This document shows, piece after piece, positions 44,965 through 55,681 of a stretch of DNA of 64,000 nt. Made by a program: the position numbers and the translations under genes. Position 1 is the first letter of the stretch, and the number at the start of each line of letters is the position of its first letter. The notes beneath the pieces are model-generated. The model searched no databases, was not told where the DNA came from, and saw only the letters and a list, made by a program, of their open reading frames with translations. Location of the stretch: NCBI GenBank assembly GCA_028023455.1, contig JAQFVV010006648.1, positions 186,001 to 250,000 of the forward strand, written 5' to 3'. Origin of the DNA: Epiperipatus broadwayi. Its lineage: Eukaryota; Onychophora; Udeonychophora; Euonychophora; Peripatidae.

Positions 44965-45126
44965 GAAAAGCTTGTTTAATACTTTAAAATAAAAATGTTA
45001 AATAAATCCACATAGTTGAACATGCTTTCGCCTAACTTATACTTATACTCATAGTTAGTCGAAAGTTTGCTCAGCAGACTATGTTGACATATTTAACTTT
45101 TTTTTAAAGTATTAAACAAGCTTTAA
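44965..45126. repeat. MITE-like inverted repeat
   Basis: AAAGCTTGTTTAATACTTTAA (44966 on) is mirrored by TTAAAGTATTAAACAAGCTTT ending near 45124. Pairing continues imperfectly inward (ACATAGT and CTTTCG landmarks) to the centre, so nearly all 160 bp can fold back. No ORF. Confidence 0.75.
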
Positions 45127-45129
45127 GTT

Positions 45130-46332
45130 ACTATACATGTTGTATGTATTATTTATACTAAAAAATATTAATCATAATTTTTAAAACTGATAAAAATAAT
45201 TTTTAATACAATAGAATCTCAATATTCACACTGCTTGCTTTTAAGCATTTTTATGAATACCTGAACTGTGTGGATAATGACAAACTTTAAATAATATACA
45301 TTTTTAAATCATAAGAGCAGACTTTTTAAACAGTATATAAATACCTTTAATATAATTTACATGTAATTTTAAAATAATATATATTAAGGCATTAACACAG
45401 ATCATTTTTAAAAATAAAGTGGAATACTTTACAGTGTATGCTTAAACACATGTGCATATGTTGTGACCAATAAAAAGTGAAAAGATCTTCCACTAATGAT
45501 GATAAACATATTTTACAAATCAGATATCGATTACAGCGATCAGGTAATTAATAGCCATAATATACATCAATATCTATGTTTATAAGAAAATAACAGAGAT
45601 ATAACTATATTTAACTGAAGGTAGCTTGTGAATAGTAATATTGCTGATTATACTACGAAATCGCAACCTTAATTGAAAAAAGGTAGAGAAGAGCATGATT
45701 TAGATTATCATGATTAAATGACAAAGATTTATATTTATTCGGTATATGCTTATTTGCATTATTTATCTATGACATTTTAAATCTTATAATATTATATAGG
45801 TATGCGAGCAATTGAAATATGAATAATAACAATTATTATTTATTTGAGCTAAAGAAAGCATCAACTCACTCTATGTTTTATATATGATTTATCCCATTCC
45901 ATTGTTTAAAAATAAATCCAACTTATAAATACGTTAGACACAAATAAAGATTATTTAAATAATACAGTTTAATAAATTACTAATTAAACAGAAAATCCAT
46001 TCCAGCTAAGGACAATCAATAATACACCCATACTTGTCAGAGATATGATTGAAACATTTCATAAAATATAATTATTGCATTTAAATAGTAGTGAGTATCA
46101 GTAAAGAATTTTGAAAATTTACTAAGATTGTTATAAAATTTAAAAGATTCTTTTTTAAAATTTAACGAAGAAACGCGAAGTTGTTTTACCGCCTTTTAAA
46201 ATGATTCTTTTGAAAATATGCTCTTGAAAGTTGAAAAAGGTTTTTAAAATAATTAACAAAATAACTTTTACAATGGATGATTAAATTATATCAACTTAAC
46301 AAACATATTTGAAATATACACATTTACTACAA
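45130..46332. other. AT-rich intergenic DNA, no gene recognised
   Basis: Nothing recognisable. Confidence 0.5.
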
Positions 46333-46443
46333 CAAACAACAACAATTAGGCAAAACTCTATACATATTGCTATTTAGTGCAAGCCAGAGTAATCAATGAA
46401 TGCCAGAAGGCTTGTGCATAAAATCCCCATCTAGTACCTACTC

Positions 46444-46502
46444 ATCCAATATTCCCAGACTAGTTTCTGGCTTGTGGCCTTCATCAGTGAGGAGCCTTGG
46501 AT
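46444..46502 (-). ncRNA. Hammerhead ribozyme, family A, core intact
   Basis: Minus strand: ATCCAA/TTGGAT outer helix I, small internal loop, inner TCCTCA/TGGGAA (one mismatch), CTGATGA (46487-46481), helix II GGC/GCC with CACAA loop above an A-A step, GAAA (46467-46464), helix III ACTAGT (self-complementary), cleavage base C. Confidence 0.68.
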
Positions 46503-46742
46503 CTGAGAGTACTGCACCTAGATCTTAGGATCTAATGCAACCCTCCAGCAGCCACCTTTATCTCTACTTAAACTATGAGACTTAAATTGAAAACACTATA
46601 TGACTATATAAGTTGATGAGCTTGGATTGAAAATATTATTGTGTTTTCAATTTTATTCTCATGGTTTTGTAGTTAAGTAGAGATAAAAGGTGGCTGCTGG
46701 AGGGTTGCATTAGATCCTAAGATCTAGGTGCAGTGCTCTCAG

Positions 46743-46801
46743 ATCCAAGGCTCCTCACTGATGAAGGCCACAAGCCAGAAACTAGTCTGGGAATATTGGA
46801 T
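46743..46801 (+). ncRNA. Hammerhead ribozyme, family A, core intact (mirror copy)
   Basis: ATCCAA (46743-46748) with TTGGAT (46796-46801), inner TCCTCA (46752-46757) with TGGGAA (46788-46793), CTGATGA 46758-46764, GAAA 46778-46781, ACTAGT, cleavage base C at 46787. The internal loop of helix I and the loop of helix II are placed as in type I hammerheads with loop-loop contact. The A-A step at the base of helix II is not canonical. Confidence 0.7.
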
Positions 46802-46970
46802 GAATAGGCACTAGATGGGGATTTTATGCACAAGTATTCTGGCATCCATTGATTACTCTGGCTTGCACTGAATGGTAATATGTATAGAGAGTTTTTCCTG
46901 TTTTAATAAGTTAAAAGCAAGTATAAGACATGGTGATCATGTGGTGTTTATTGGCTTCAAACAACAACAA

Positions 46971-49900
46971 ACATTAAAATGATTATATAACTAAGGAAGT
47001 TAAATATTCATTTTAAATAATTGAAGTGGCAGATATAAATGAACTTTAATTAAAGATAAGTAAAGAGTTGTAATGAAGCTTCAAGGTATCATTTCCCAAT
47101 GTAGGTTTGTCAATCTTTGTTAGAAGGATTGCTATAGAGATAACTATTCTTTCAAAAATTTATGGGTAGCTGGTCCAGAATCTTTTCATAGTGTTGTTTG
47201 TCCATGTTCTGCCTCGATATTGAAACAGTAAGATTTGTATTCGAATCTTAAGTTTCACCTTTTTCTGTCGTCTCTCACTGACCGGTCTATCCTGCCCAAA
47301 TTTAAACTTTTTGGTATCGAATTGTGTGTGTAGCAATCTTAGAAATGTATAAATATATGTAGAATTCAGCATAAACACGCACACATTTCGATCTCAAATT
47401 AAATGCAATAAATAGGGATAAAATAATATAATTTAGATTTCGTTTAGTTATATAATTTTGTATAATTTTAATTATTTATTTTGGATTATAAAGTTCGTAT
47501 TTATTGCTTTGTTTAAATTTCATTTAATAATAATTCTAAAAATATCTGATGTAATATTTAATTAAAAGTTAAAATAATCTTATGTTCCCTTTTTGTTTTT
47601 GAAATTTAAAAGCATCGGTCAGTGATAGATAATAGATTAATTAAAGAAAAATTCCCCAAAATGTAATTAGTAAATGTAAAATGTAAACAATAGAACGGCA
47701 GCTTTCTTTAATTAAAAACCAACTAAATGCATTGATTATCCTCAGGGCAGATTAAGTAGAACCTAAAAATATCTTAACAAAAATGTGAAAGATCAAGATA
47801 GGAAAAGAGGCCATCTTAGACTTGCTGGAGACATTCACAAAAACTTTAGCTTTGCTCTCGATCACTGAGAGTCTCCAAAAATATATAAATAATTTGTTCC
47901 TGCCAAGGTATGACCGAGTAAAGCACCTAGATTATTCTCCATCGGGAAATGGCCTATCGGATGCGAACTTTCCACTGCCCATCATAAATTCACCATGAAG
48001 ATCTGCTGCCTGAAATGAATGAGAAAGCTGCTGCTGCCATGAAATTAAATGAATATCTAAATACAAGAAAGACTTGCCACTCATGAACCTTTTGCTGCTA
48101 AACTCATGGAGTAAGAAAACTTCTTATAAAACAGGTACCTGTCTGTGTTCAAACTCTAGAGTACTCTAATAACATGCTATAGCTATTCTTCATATTACTT
48201 ATTTAAATTTATAAAATGTAAAACTATCATTTGTATAACTAAAATTGAATAATTAATTTAATATGTAAATTTCTCTAATAATCTAGCTTACCTCATTCTA
48301 TCGGGGGTGCGTATTTCTATAATCTACATTTCTATCTATAGTTATTATTTAATTATTGCATGCTCATAATTGTCTCAATTTTCAAAGTAAATCTATGATC
48401 GCTTAAAACAATGAATGCGTGTCAAATTTTCATTAATATTTACTTTCTTTAATAACTTAACTTTCATATAAATCGACACGCATTCAATGCTTCATTTATT
48501 GTAATGCAGGGGTCTACAACTTCGCAAATGGCTGACGTATTAGTTATAATAATTCCCAATTTATATATCTGTTTTATATTTACTAAATCATCATGAATAA
48601 ATTCTAGAAAATCCCATTTCTTTGAGAGTCGCCAGAGTTCTTGAGTAAATGTTGGTAATGTAGGGCCAAGTCAGAAATCTACTTAAATCTTGTCACAATC
48701 ATTTATAAGTATACATGTGTTACGTTTTAGAGACGCGATGACCCATTCCGCCGTGAAATTTCCGGATTCTTCAGGGTTGAAATTAACCCCAGTCGTCCTA
48801 CACAAGCGGGCATAATGGGTGCTCCCGTAGGACTTGACAACGTCATGCAGCCAGCCGGCAAAACTGCGACACAGACCGCTTGTCCCTGGTTATGCTTATA
48901 TGACACCTTACTTCGTCGGGTCGAGGCCGAGACCAACCTGACATTCTTATAAACCCATTCGCGGCATTGCAGTTTCGATATACTGCCATTCCATATCGCT
49001 TTCTAAAGCGTACCACGTGTTCCTTTGCTTAATTTTATTATTCTATATATCACTCCGCCTCTGCATTATCTTTGTAATTCACTCTCAAATAAATGTTGGC
49101 CCTTAGTTATAAATAAGTATTTTAATTAAATAAATGTATGTCTGCTGTTACTCTTATAACCCATACTTTAGACTCTTGCTGTGCAAAGGTATAAATTCCC
49201 CAAGGCATGCATTAGAAATACTTACTCGAGAATTTTAGGTAGCTAGATTACGCTTTCAAATAAATGTATTCCTTTTGTAAACATTACAGTATCGGAAATA
49301 CCGCTACTGAAATCCTCAATATAAAATAATGTCTAAATAAATAAATGTACTCTTTAAAATATATTCATGTCGCAAATCCCGCTACTGAAGCTGTTAGTCC
49401 ATAAAATATTATTAATGATTATTTTTATTAAAATGTATTAATAAATAATTTTAAACTATATGTCTGCAGTTACGTTTCATTTATTCGATACCCATTCTAT
49501 ATAATATTTCCTCGATTATGTAAATATGAATGTTTAATTAATATTAGTTTGATTATAGGCTAACTCGAGAATAAAATCATGAATCTCTTGCATCTCCCTG
49601 ACCACCGTGCCTAAGGAAATATTTACTAATGTCGCATCAGATGCGTTGCTTCGTGGATTGTATTGTGGAACCGATAAACTATGTTCGAACTCAGTACCAC
49701 GGGTGGCTTCACTCCTCGATGGTGCTGCTGTTCAGTATGGTGGTCGAATTCTGCACTATGTTTACGAGTCACACGTTTTCTGACCGTTACAATATGGTAA
49801 TCCATTATAAATGTAAAATATCTTATCCTAGCTGTTTTCTAATAGTAACTTGAAAGCATGCTATTAACTCTAACTTTAATATTCTCTCCATTCAAATTCA

Positions 49901-50137
49901 GCTCAAAATTCCAGCTGTCTAAATGTATTTTCCCTGTTTTTTTTATATAAGTCTGTTTTTAATATACCTTTGTTTTTAACAATTGTTTTTTTTTCTTTCA
50001 AATTTTCTAGTTGGCATCATCATATTACAATCTATGCTTATACCTATTTATAAATTCTGGTCTTTTTAATTAATTATATAGTAAGAATATCTTTTAAAAT
50101 CAGCAACTTGCTTATCGTTTTTCTTATTAATTTTCTT
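46971..50137. other. Intergenic DNA with several less AT-rich islands
   Basis: 47160-47390, 47790-48120, 48729-48960 and 49560-49800 are GC-richer than the background and have short open stretches, but I recognise no gene. 49100-49420 repeats the phrase AAATACCGCTACTGAAAT, later CAAATCCCGCTACTGAAG, spaced about 90 bp. Confidence 0.4.
48729..48960 (-). other. GC-rich island, unknown repeat or coding remnant
   Basis: Roughly half GC against a background near one third. A 7-bp hairpin GTCCTAC/GTAGGAC lies at about 48795-48835. On the minus strand one frame reads NPEESGNFTAEWVIASLKRN, and CCTGAAGAATCCGG resembles repeat ends. No family could be named. Confidence 0.35.
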
Positions 50138-50206
50138 AATAAATTAAAAATTAACTGTGATAAAAGACAGTTGCTGAAGCTTTAAATATAAAATTATAAA
50201 AATAAA

Positions 50207-50240
50207 GCTGAGCGCTTTCGGGGGACTTAAGCCTCCATAA
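50207..50240 (-). ncRNA. Hammerhead-like relic, PLE 3' region (left arm)
   Basis: Minus strand: GGCTTAAGTCCCCCGAAAGC, then GCTCAGC. The 3' half fits GAAA, self-complementary helix III AGCGCT, cleavage base C and helix I AGC/GCT. The CTGANGA half is not recognisable. Mirrored at 52378-52408 with CCCTGAAAGC. Confidence 0.28.
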
Positions 50241-50363
50241 TCATATCTCAATACAAAACAAATACAAAATATAAACACTTATTCACAAGCAAAATGCGTA
50301 TCTCAAATAAGATGTAAACTAACTCTAAATAAATAAATAAAATACAATATAAATAAATAAATA

Positions 50364-51416
50364 TTATAAAGCCCATATTTTAGAAATATTAAAACAAGAA
50401 TCCTTTCTATTAATAGCATTAGGATTACCAGCTATAAAACAAGCTTCTTTAACCTTACGCTTTACGTCATTCTTCTCCGTACATACTAATTTTGCCTCTA
50501 CTGGTTGACATAAGTGTCCAGCCTTATTTTCATGTTCCACAAACACTGAATTTCCCAAAAATTTAGTTTCAATACGATGATATAAATATTTATGCTGTGA
50601 CACTCTATTTAAAATATTGGCTTTAGTTTCACCATAATAAATAGAACCACAATCTTTATGAGGACAAGAAACACTATAAACCACATGCTGAGTTAAGTTA
50701 GATTCAATTTTAAATTTTGAATTGTTAATCAATCTATTCGTATTTGGAGGTGAATGAAAAATTACTTGAAAATCTGGAGATAACTTATTAACTAACTGTT
50801 TTGCAATAGAATGAATAAATGGTAAAACTATACGAGGTTTTTCAATCTTGTCAGGTTTAAACTGCAAATTATGTAAAAATTTTACAACTCTATTGTTAAT
50901 AATTGAACGTTTATGTCCAAGTTTGACTAAGTCCTCAATAAAACAAATAAGATTTTCTTTCCTATGTGCCTCAAATTTGCAAAGATGGTGGTTTCTATAT
51001 AAAAATGAATTCAAAGATGCCAACTTGTGCACTTGGGGAGAGTATGAATGCGGATGAATTAAACCCCTAACTTCAATAGGTTTCACAAACATATGGTAGT
51101 CCAAATGATCCTCTGTTCTATGCACAATAATATCTAAATATTTCACTTCCTGTAATGCATCTTCCCAATTTATCGTAAGATTTAAACTGGTAGCCTCATG
51201 AATACTTTGAATCTCCCAAATGATATTTTCAGGAGCCACAATAAATATATCATCTACATATCTAGTGTAGATAATATCTGTTACAGAGTTAATAAATGTA
51301 GGAATAATACTACGTTCAAAATGGTCTAAAACTATACTAGAAAGAATTCCACTAAGAGGAAGTCCCATAGGCCAACCATTCATCATTTGAAAACAAGAAT
51401 CTTTAAATGTAGCCAT
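50364..51416 (-). CDS. 5'-truncated PLE: RT catalytic part plus GIY-YIG endonuclease, open frame
   Basis: 350 codons without a break. The N-terminus enters the RT at QMMNGWPMGLPLSGILSS (motif B with NGWPMG), followed by IIYTRYVDDIFIV (intact YVDD), KYLDIIVHR, HPHSYSPQVHKLASLN, a linker with PPNTNRLINNSK, then VVYSVSCPHKDCGSIYYGET (GIY-YIG with an extra Cys/His-rich insert), and the tail KRKVKEACFIAG. RT motifs 1-A are missing, so this is not a whole enzyme, and the ATG at 51416 is only the first available. The endonuclease domain looks complete. Confidence 0.85.
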   Translation of the reverse strand: MATFKDSCFQMMNGWPMGLPLSGILSSIVLDHFERSIIPTFINSVTDIIYTRYVDDIFIVAPENIIWEIQSIHEATSLNLTINWEDALQEVKYLDIIVHRTEDHLDYHMFVKPIEVRGLIHPHSYSPQVHKLASLNSFLYRNHHLCKFEAHRKENLICFIEDLVKLGHKRSIINNRVVKFLHNLQFKPDKIEKPRIVLPFIHSIAKQLVNKLSPDFQVIFHSPPNTNRLINNSKFKIESNLTQHVVYSVSCPHKDCGSIYYGETKANILNRVSQHKYLYHRIETKFLGNSVFVEHENKAGHLCQPVEAKLVCTEKNDVKRKVKEACFIAGNPNAINRKDSCFNISKIWAL

Positions 51417-52250
51417 GAGGCTATCAGTTTAAATCTTACGATAAATTGGGAAGATGCATTACAGGAAGTGAAATATTTAGATATTATTGTGCATAGAACA
51501 GAGGATCATTTGGACTACCGTATATTTGTGAAACCTATTGAAGTTAGGGGTTTAATTCATCCGCATTCATACTCTCGCCAAGTGCACAAGTTGGCATCTT
51601 TGAATTCATTTTTATATAGAAACCACCATCTTTGCAAATTTGAGGCACATAGGAAAGAAAATCTTATTTGTTTTATTGAGGACTTAGTCAAACTTGGACA
51701 TAAACGTTCAATTATTAACAATAGAGTTGTAAAATTTTTACATAATTTGCAGTTTAAACCTGACAAGATTGAAAAACCTTGTATAGTTTTACCATTTATT
51801 CATTCTATTGCAAAACAGTTAGTTAATAAGTTATCTCCAGATTTTCAAGTAATTTTTCATTCACCTCCAAATACGAATAGATTGATTAATAATTCAAAAT
51901 TTAAAATTGAATTTAACTTAACTCAGCATGTGGTTTATAGTGTTTCTTGTCCTCATAAAGATTGTGGTTCTATTTATTATGGTGAAACTAAAACCAATAT
52001 TTTAAATAGAGTGTCACAGCATAAATATTTATATCATCGTACTAAAACTAAATTTTTGGGAAATTCAGTGTTTGTGGAACATGAAAATAAGGCTGGACAC
52101 TTATGTCAACCAGTAGAGGCAAAATTAGTATGTACGGAGAAGAATGACGTAAAGCGTAAGGTTAAAGAAGCTTGTTTTATAGCTGGTAATCCTAATGCTA
52201 TTAATAGAAAGGATTCTTGTTTTAATATTTCTAAAATATGGGCTTTATAA
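51417..52250 (+). CDS. Inverted PLE copy: RT C-terminus plus GIY-YIG endonuclease, open frame
   Basis: About 278 codons from EAISLNLTINWED to the same stop as the minus copy (52248-52250). It differs from that copy by under ten residues (for example ETK/KTK region, KAN/KTN, RIV/CIV). It lacks motif B and YVDD. The frame extends upstream to an ATG at 51387, but that part is antisense to the other copy. Complete GIY-YIG domain: VVYSVSCPHKDCGSIYYGET. Confidence 0.83.
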   Translation, partial: EAISLNLTINWEDALQEVKYLDIIVHRTEDHLDYRIFVKPIEVRGLIHPHSYSRQVHKLASLNSFLYRNHHLCKFEAHRKENLICFIEDLVKLGHKRSIINNRVVKFLHNLQFKPDKIEKPCIVLPFIHSIAKQLVNKLSPDFQVIFHSPPNTNRLINNSKFKIEFNLTQHVVYSVSCPHKDCGSIYYGETKTNILNRVSQHKYLYHRTKTKFLGNSVFVEHENKAGHLCQPVEAKLVCTEKNDVKRKVKEACFIAGNPNAINRKDSCFNISKIWAL

Positions 52251-52476
52251 TATTTATTTATTTATATTGTATTTTATTTATTTATTTAGAGTTAGTTTAC
52301 ATCTTATTTGAGATACGCATTTTGCTTGTGAATAAGTGTTTATATTTTGTATTTGTTTTGTATTGAGCTATGATTATGGAGGCTTAAGTCCCCTGAAAGC
52401 GCTCAGCTTTATTTTTATAATTTTATATTTAAAGCTTCAGCAACTGTGTTTTATCACAGTTAATTTTTAATTTATT

Positions 52477-52865
52477 GATTTTTGTTGAAGTATATATATA
52501 CATTCTTTTAATTTTCTTAATATATTTCTGAAATCCATCATATGGATTTAAGACTCTATAGTGGCTTGCTTTAATTAAAATGGTTCAAATATGGCTATCT
52601 GCAATGTTCATTTGTCAGTTTTGTATTAATTTGATGGCAAAAATTTGATCTAAAATGTATATTGATGAATTAATTCCAGATCACTAGATGCCAGTACCAT
52701 ACAGAGAAAAAAGGTAAGGGTCATTGTTTTTAAAATAGCAAGCTCAGCTTTTGTTTAAATCTTGAAATTCAAAAACATAAATTTACCATAGTTTGTTTAT
52801 ACAAAATATTTTTTGTAAAATTAAATAAAACATTTGTTTTTTATAAGATCATATGTTAATTACAT
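52477..52865. other. AT-rich spacer
   Basis: A short TA run at about 52490-52500. No gene seen. Confidence 0.5.
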
Positions 52866-54590
52866 ACTTTGCCAGCCAGAAAGCTTGATGCTCATTTTAT
52901 ATTAAATTATCCATTTTCAGAGGCTTCCAATACATGGTATAAACAATATGGCATACACTAAATTATTATATTCAATATTTTTATATGTTTTAATTTATTA
53001 AAATGATAAAGAAACATAAAGGTCCAAAAGGTTGTAATTAAAAACATTTTTAATGTAAATGCAATAAAGAAAATAAAAATAAAATATCATTAAGTAAACT
53101 ATGCCATAATTTTGAAAATATTCTACTGAAATAAACAAAATCCAAAGGATTGTAATTAAAAATTTGATAAATGTAAATTCACTACACCAGCAGTAAACTA
53201 ATCTCAATACACTCACAAATGATGTTTTTGGAACCTTTTCACCACATTCCAAACAGATAGGTGCTTAGAACATGTTCACACATGACACCACATTGCATCT
53301 CTGGTCACACATAAAGTGTAATATCATGGCCACTATCACATACTTTTCAGGTGGGTACCATCCTGTAATTTTGAAAATATTCCACTGCATCTTGTTCTGT
53401 TGATGAAAGATTCCAAATTTTAATTATATTTCCAAAAATGATAAGACAAAAAAAAAATGTTAAAAAAATCAGCATGTGTTAATGAATGTCAATGAAAAAT
53501 AATGTTAATATCTGTTCACCTCGTGTTAACATTTTAACATTTAATTTATAATACATTTGTTAATATTTTTTAAAGTTAACAAGCTATACTAGTTAGAGAA
53601 AAAAAATTGTAAACAATTTTTAGGATCAAAGTATTTGTTTACATTTTTTCCATTTTCTCGAACATGTAGCTTGTTAACTTTAAAAAATATTAACAAATGT
53701 ATTCTAAGTTGAATATTAATTTTTAAAAATTTAAATACATTTTATAACAAATTTCATTCACAACTTAACATTCAAATGTTAACACGAGGTGAACAGATAC
53801 TACATGGTGGCTAAAATTAACATTTTTTGTTGACATTCATTAACACATGCTGATTATTTAGCATTTCTTTTTTGCCATATCTTTTTTGGAAATATGATTA
53901 AAATGTGGAACCTTTTGTCAACAGAACAAGAGGCAGTGGAATATTTTCAAAATTACAAGATATTGCTTGCCTGAAAAATATGTGATAATTGTCATGATAT
54001 TACACTTTATGTAAAAACAGAGATGAAATTAACGTTACTTTTTTTGCTGACATCCATTAATGTGTGCTGATTTTTTTAACATTTGCCTTATCATTTTTGG
54101 AAATATGATTACAATTTGAAATCTTACTTACATTGACAGAACAGTATGCAGTGAAATATTTTCAAAATTATGGGATAGTGCTCGTTTTTTTGCCCTTATC
54201 ATTTTTGAAAATATGATTAAAATTTGCAATCTTTCATCGACAGAACAAGATACAATGGAATATTTTCAAAATTACAGAATAGTGCTCACCCAAAAAGTGA
54301 ACCGTCTGCAACCGACTACTTGCTTGCAAGGCGGCTGCGATAACCTCTCAGCTAACAATGCTTGACACCTTTTTTTTTCTTTATTGCATTTACATTAAAA
54401 AAGTTTTTAATTACAATCCTTAGGAGTTTTGTGCTTCTTTATCATCTTAATAAATAAAAAAAAAACTGTAAATATTGAATAAGATAACTTAGAGTCCGCT
54501 ATATTGTTTATACTATGTGTTGTAAGCTCCTGAAAATGATAACTTAAAATAAAATAGGTGGTAAACTTTCCAGCAGGAAATCTATATAAA
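52866..54590. repeat. Long foldback element with nested inverted repeats
   Basis: The outer ends mirror (CATTTTCAGAGGCTTCC near 52914 against the complement of GTAAGCTCCTGAAAATG near 54522; ATGGTATAAACAATATGGC against its complement near 54503). Next inward, ATGATAAAGAAACATAAAGG (53002) is mirrored at about 54430, and the central 53298-54026 block folds on itself around about 53632. The phrase GGAATATTTTCAAAATTA recurs at about 53938, 54150 and 54257 and, inverted, at about 53120 and 53375. No transposase. Pieces may be transposon ends nested by repeated insertion. Confidence 0.7.
54297..54366 (-). mobile_element. Truncated tRNA-derived SINE inside the foldback element
   Basis: Minus strand: GTCAAGCATTGTTAGCTGAG, then GCCGCCTTGCAAGCAAGTAG and GTCGGTTGCAGACGG, matching the head of the SINE at 22944-23048 but ending before the B-box region. 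Confidence 0.7.
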
Positions 54591-55572
54591 TACCAATCAT
54601 ATTTGTTTTTTTAGAAGAATATAAGTCAAGAGAAATGCAATAATGTAAAACAAGTTGTCATTGGCAAAAAATAAAATTAAACCTCTTAATAAGTATCATA
54701 ATTGTTATTTTTTGTCTTTTTTTTCTAATTATAAGGTGGAATTTAAAATTTTAAAGCATACTTTTATTTCTTAATGTATTCTTTACAAAATTCATTTTAG
54801 TGATAGAAATGGAGTTAACTTAATGTTTATTTTATTTAAAATACACTTTTGTTGTCTAAGAGCAAAAAATTAAACCTATTGTTCTGATAATGTATTTCAG
54901 TTTGTTGTCTTTTTTCTATATATGTAAAGTTAATATATTATTTTTAATAATAATTTTTATTTTAAAACTTATATTTTTCATAATTTTTTTAAAAAAATAT
55001 ATAAAAATTTGATGAAGAATAATTTTTTTATTAAAATATAAAGCACAAAAATTTTATGAAATTTATTATTAGATGGCTATTCAAAAACTGCATACTTGAT
55101 AAGTTAAAATTTGTTTAAGTGATGTAAAATCTATCATTTTAAATATAATTTTGCAATATTTTTTAACCTCATCATTACTTTTTTAAATATTATATTTTAA
55201 AACATGTATATGAACACACACATGTGATATATATATATTGTAATGAAATGTAATCAAATAAAAATTGATCTTTATTTATTTATTAATGTAATTTCTAAAT
55301 AATTAAACTAACACAAAAAACCTATTATATTCAAATCCTTCTCTATCCGAATATCTCCGAGTTGAATCTGGTATATATATTAAAATTTTAAAGATTTGAA
55401 AACATCAGGTCATATGAACCTATTTCATCAGTAAGAGTTTAAATAATGAGAACAAAAATGAATCTATCTGACCTTTTTATTGTGTGAATTCTATAATAAA
55501 TCATATATCATTTAACCCTAAGTTTTAAAATGAAATATAAACAAATTTAAACCCTCCCTTTTTTTAAACAAA

Positions 55573-55681
55573 GCAACAATATATATATATAAATCATACC
55601 ATCTAAGTGAAAGTCTGCATTTATATGGTATATAGCAACAATATATATATATAAATCATACCATCTAAGTGAAAGTCTGCA
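55573..55681. repeat. Direct tandem duplication, 62-bp period
   Basis: GCAACAATATATATATATAA followed by ATCATACCATCTAAGTGAAA and GTCTGCA occurs twice in succession. Confidence 0.9.

Larger units (their letters stand above)
46346..46957. mobile_element. Head-to-head hammerhead repeat A composite with 13-bp target-site duplication
   Basis: CAAACAACAACAA lies at 46333-46345 and 46958-46970, flanking 612 bp. The left arm (to about 46600) and right arm (from about 46635) mirror each other over nearly their whole length, including both hammerheads and the GGTGGCTGCTGGAGGGTTGC block. The right arm is longer at the outer end (CATGGTGATCATGTGG). There is no ORF, so it is non-autonomous. The single outer duplication means that the inverted pair inserted as one unit. 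Confidence 0.82.
50138..52476. mobile_element. Inverted pair of family-2-type PLE copies, 1,063-bp arms
   Basis: The left arm 50138-51200 (minus sense) and right arm 51414-52476 (plus sense) are equal in length and nearly identical. A 213-bp unmirrored centre (51201-51413) holds the extra RT sequence of the minus copy. Arms contain the RT C-terminus, the GIY-YIG domain, and a 3' region with a hammerhead-like relic. A TA run follows at about 52490. The few arm differences point to recent insertion. A transcript would form a very long hairpin. Confidence 0.85.
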
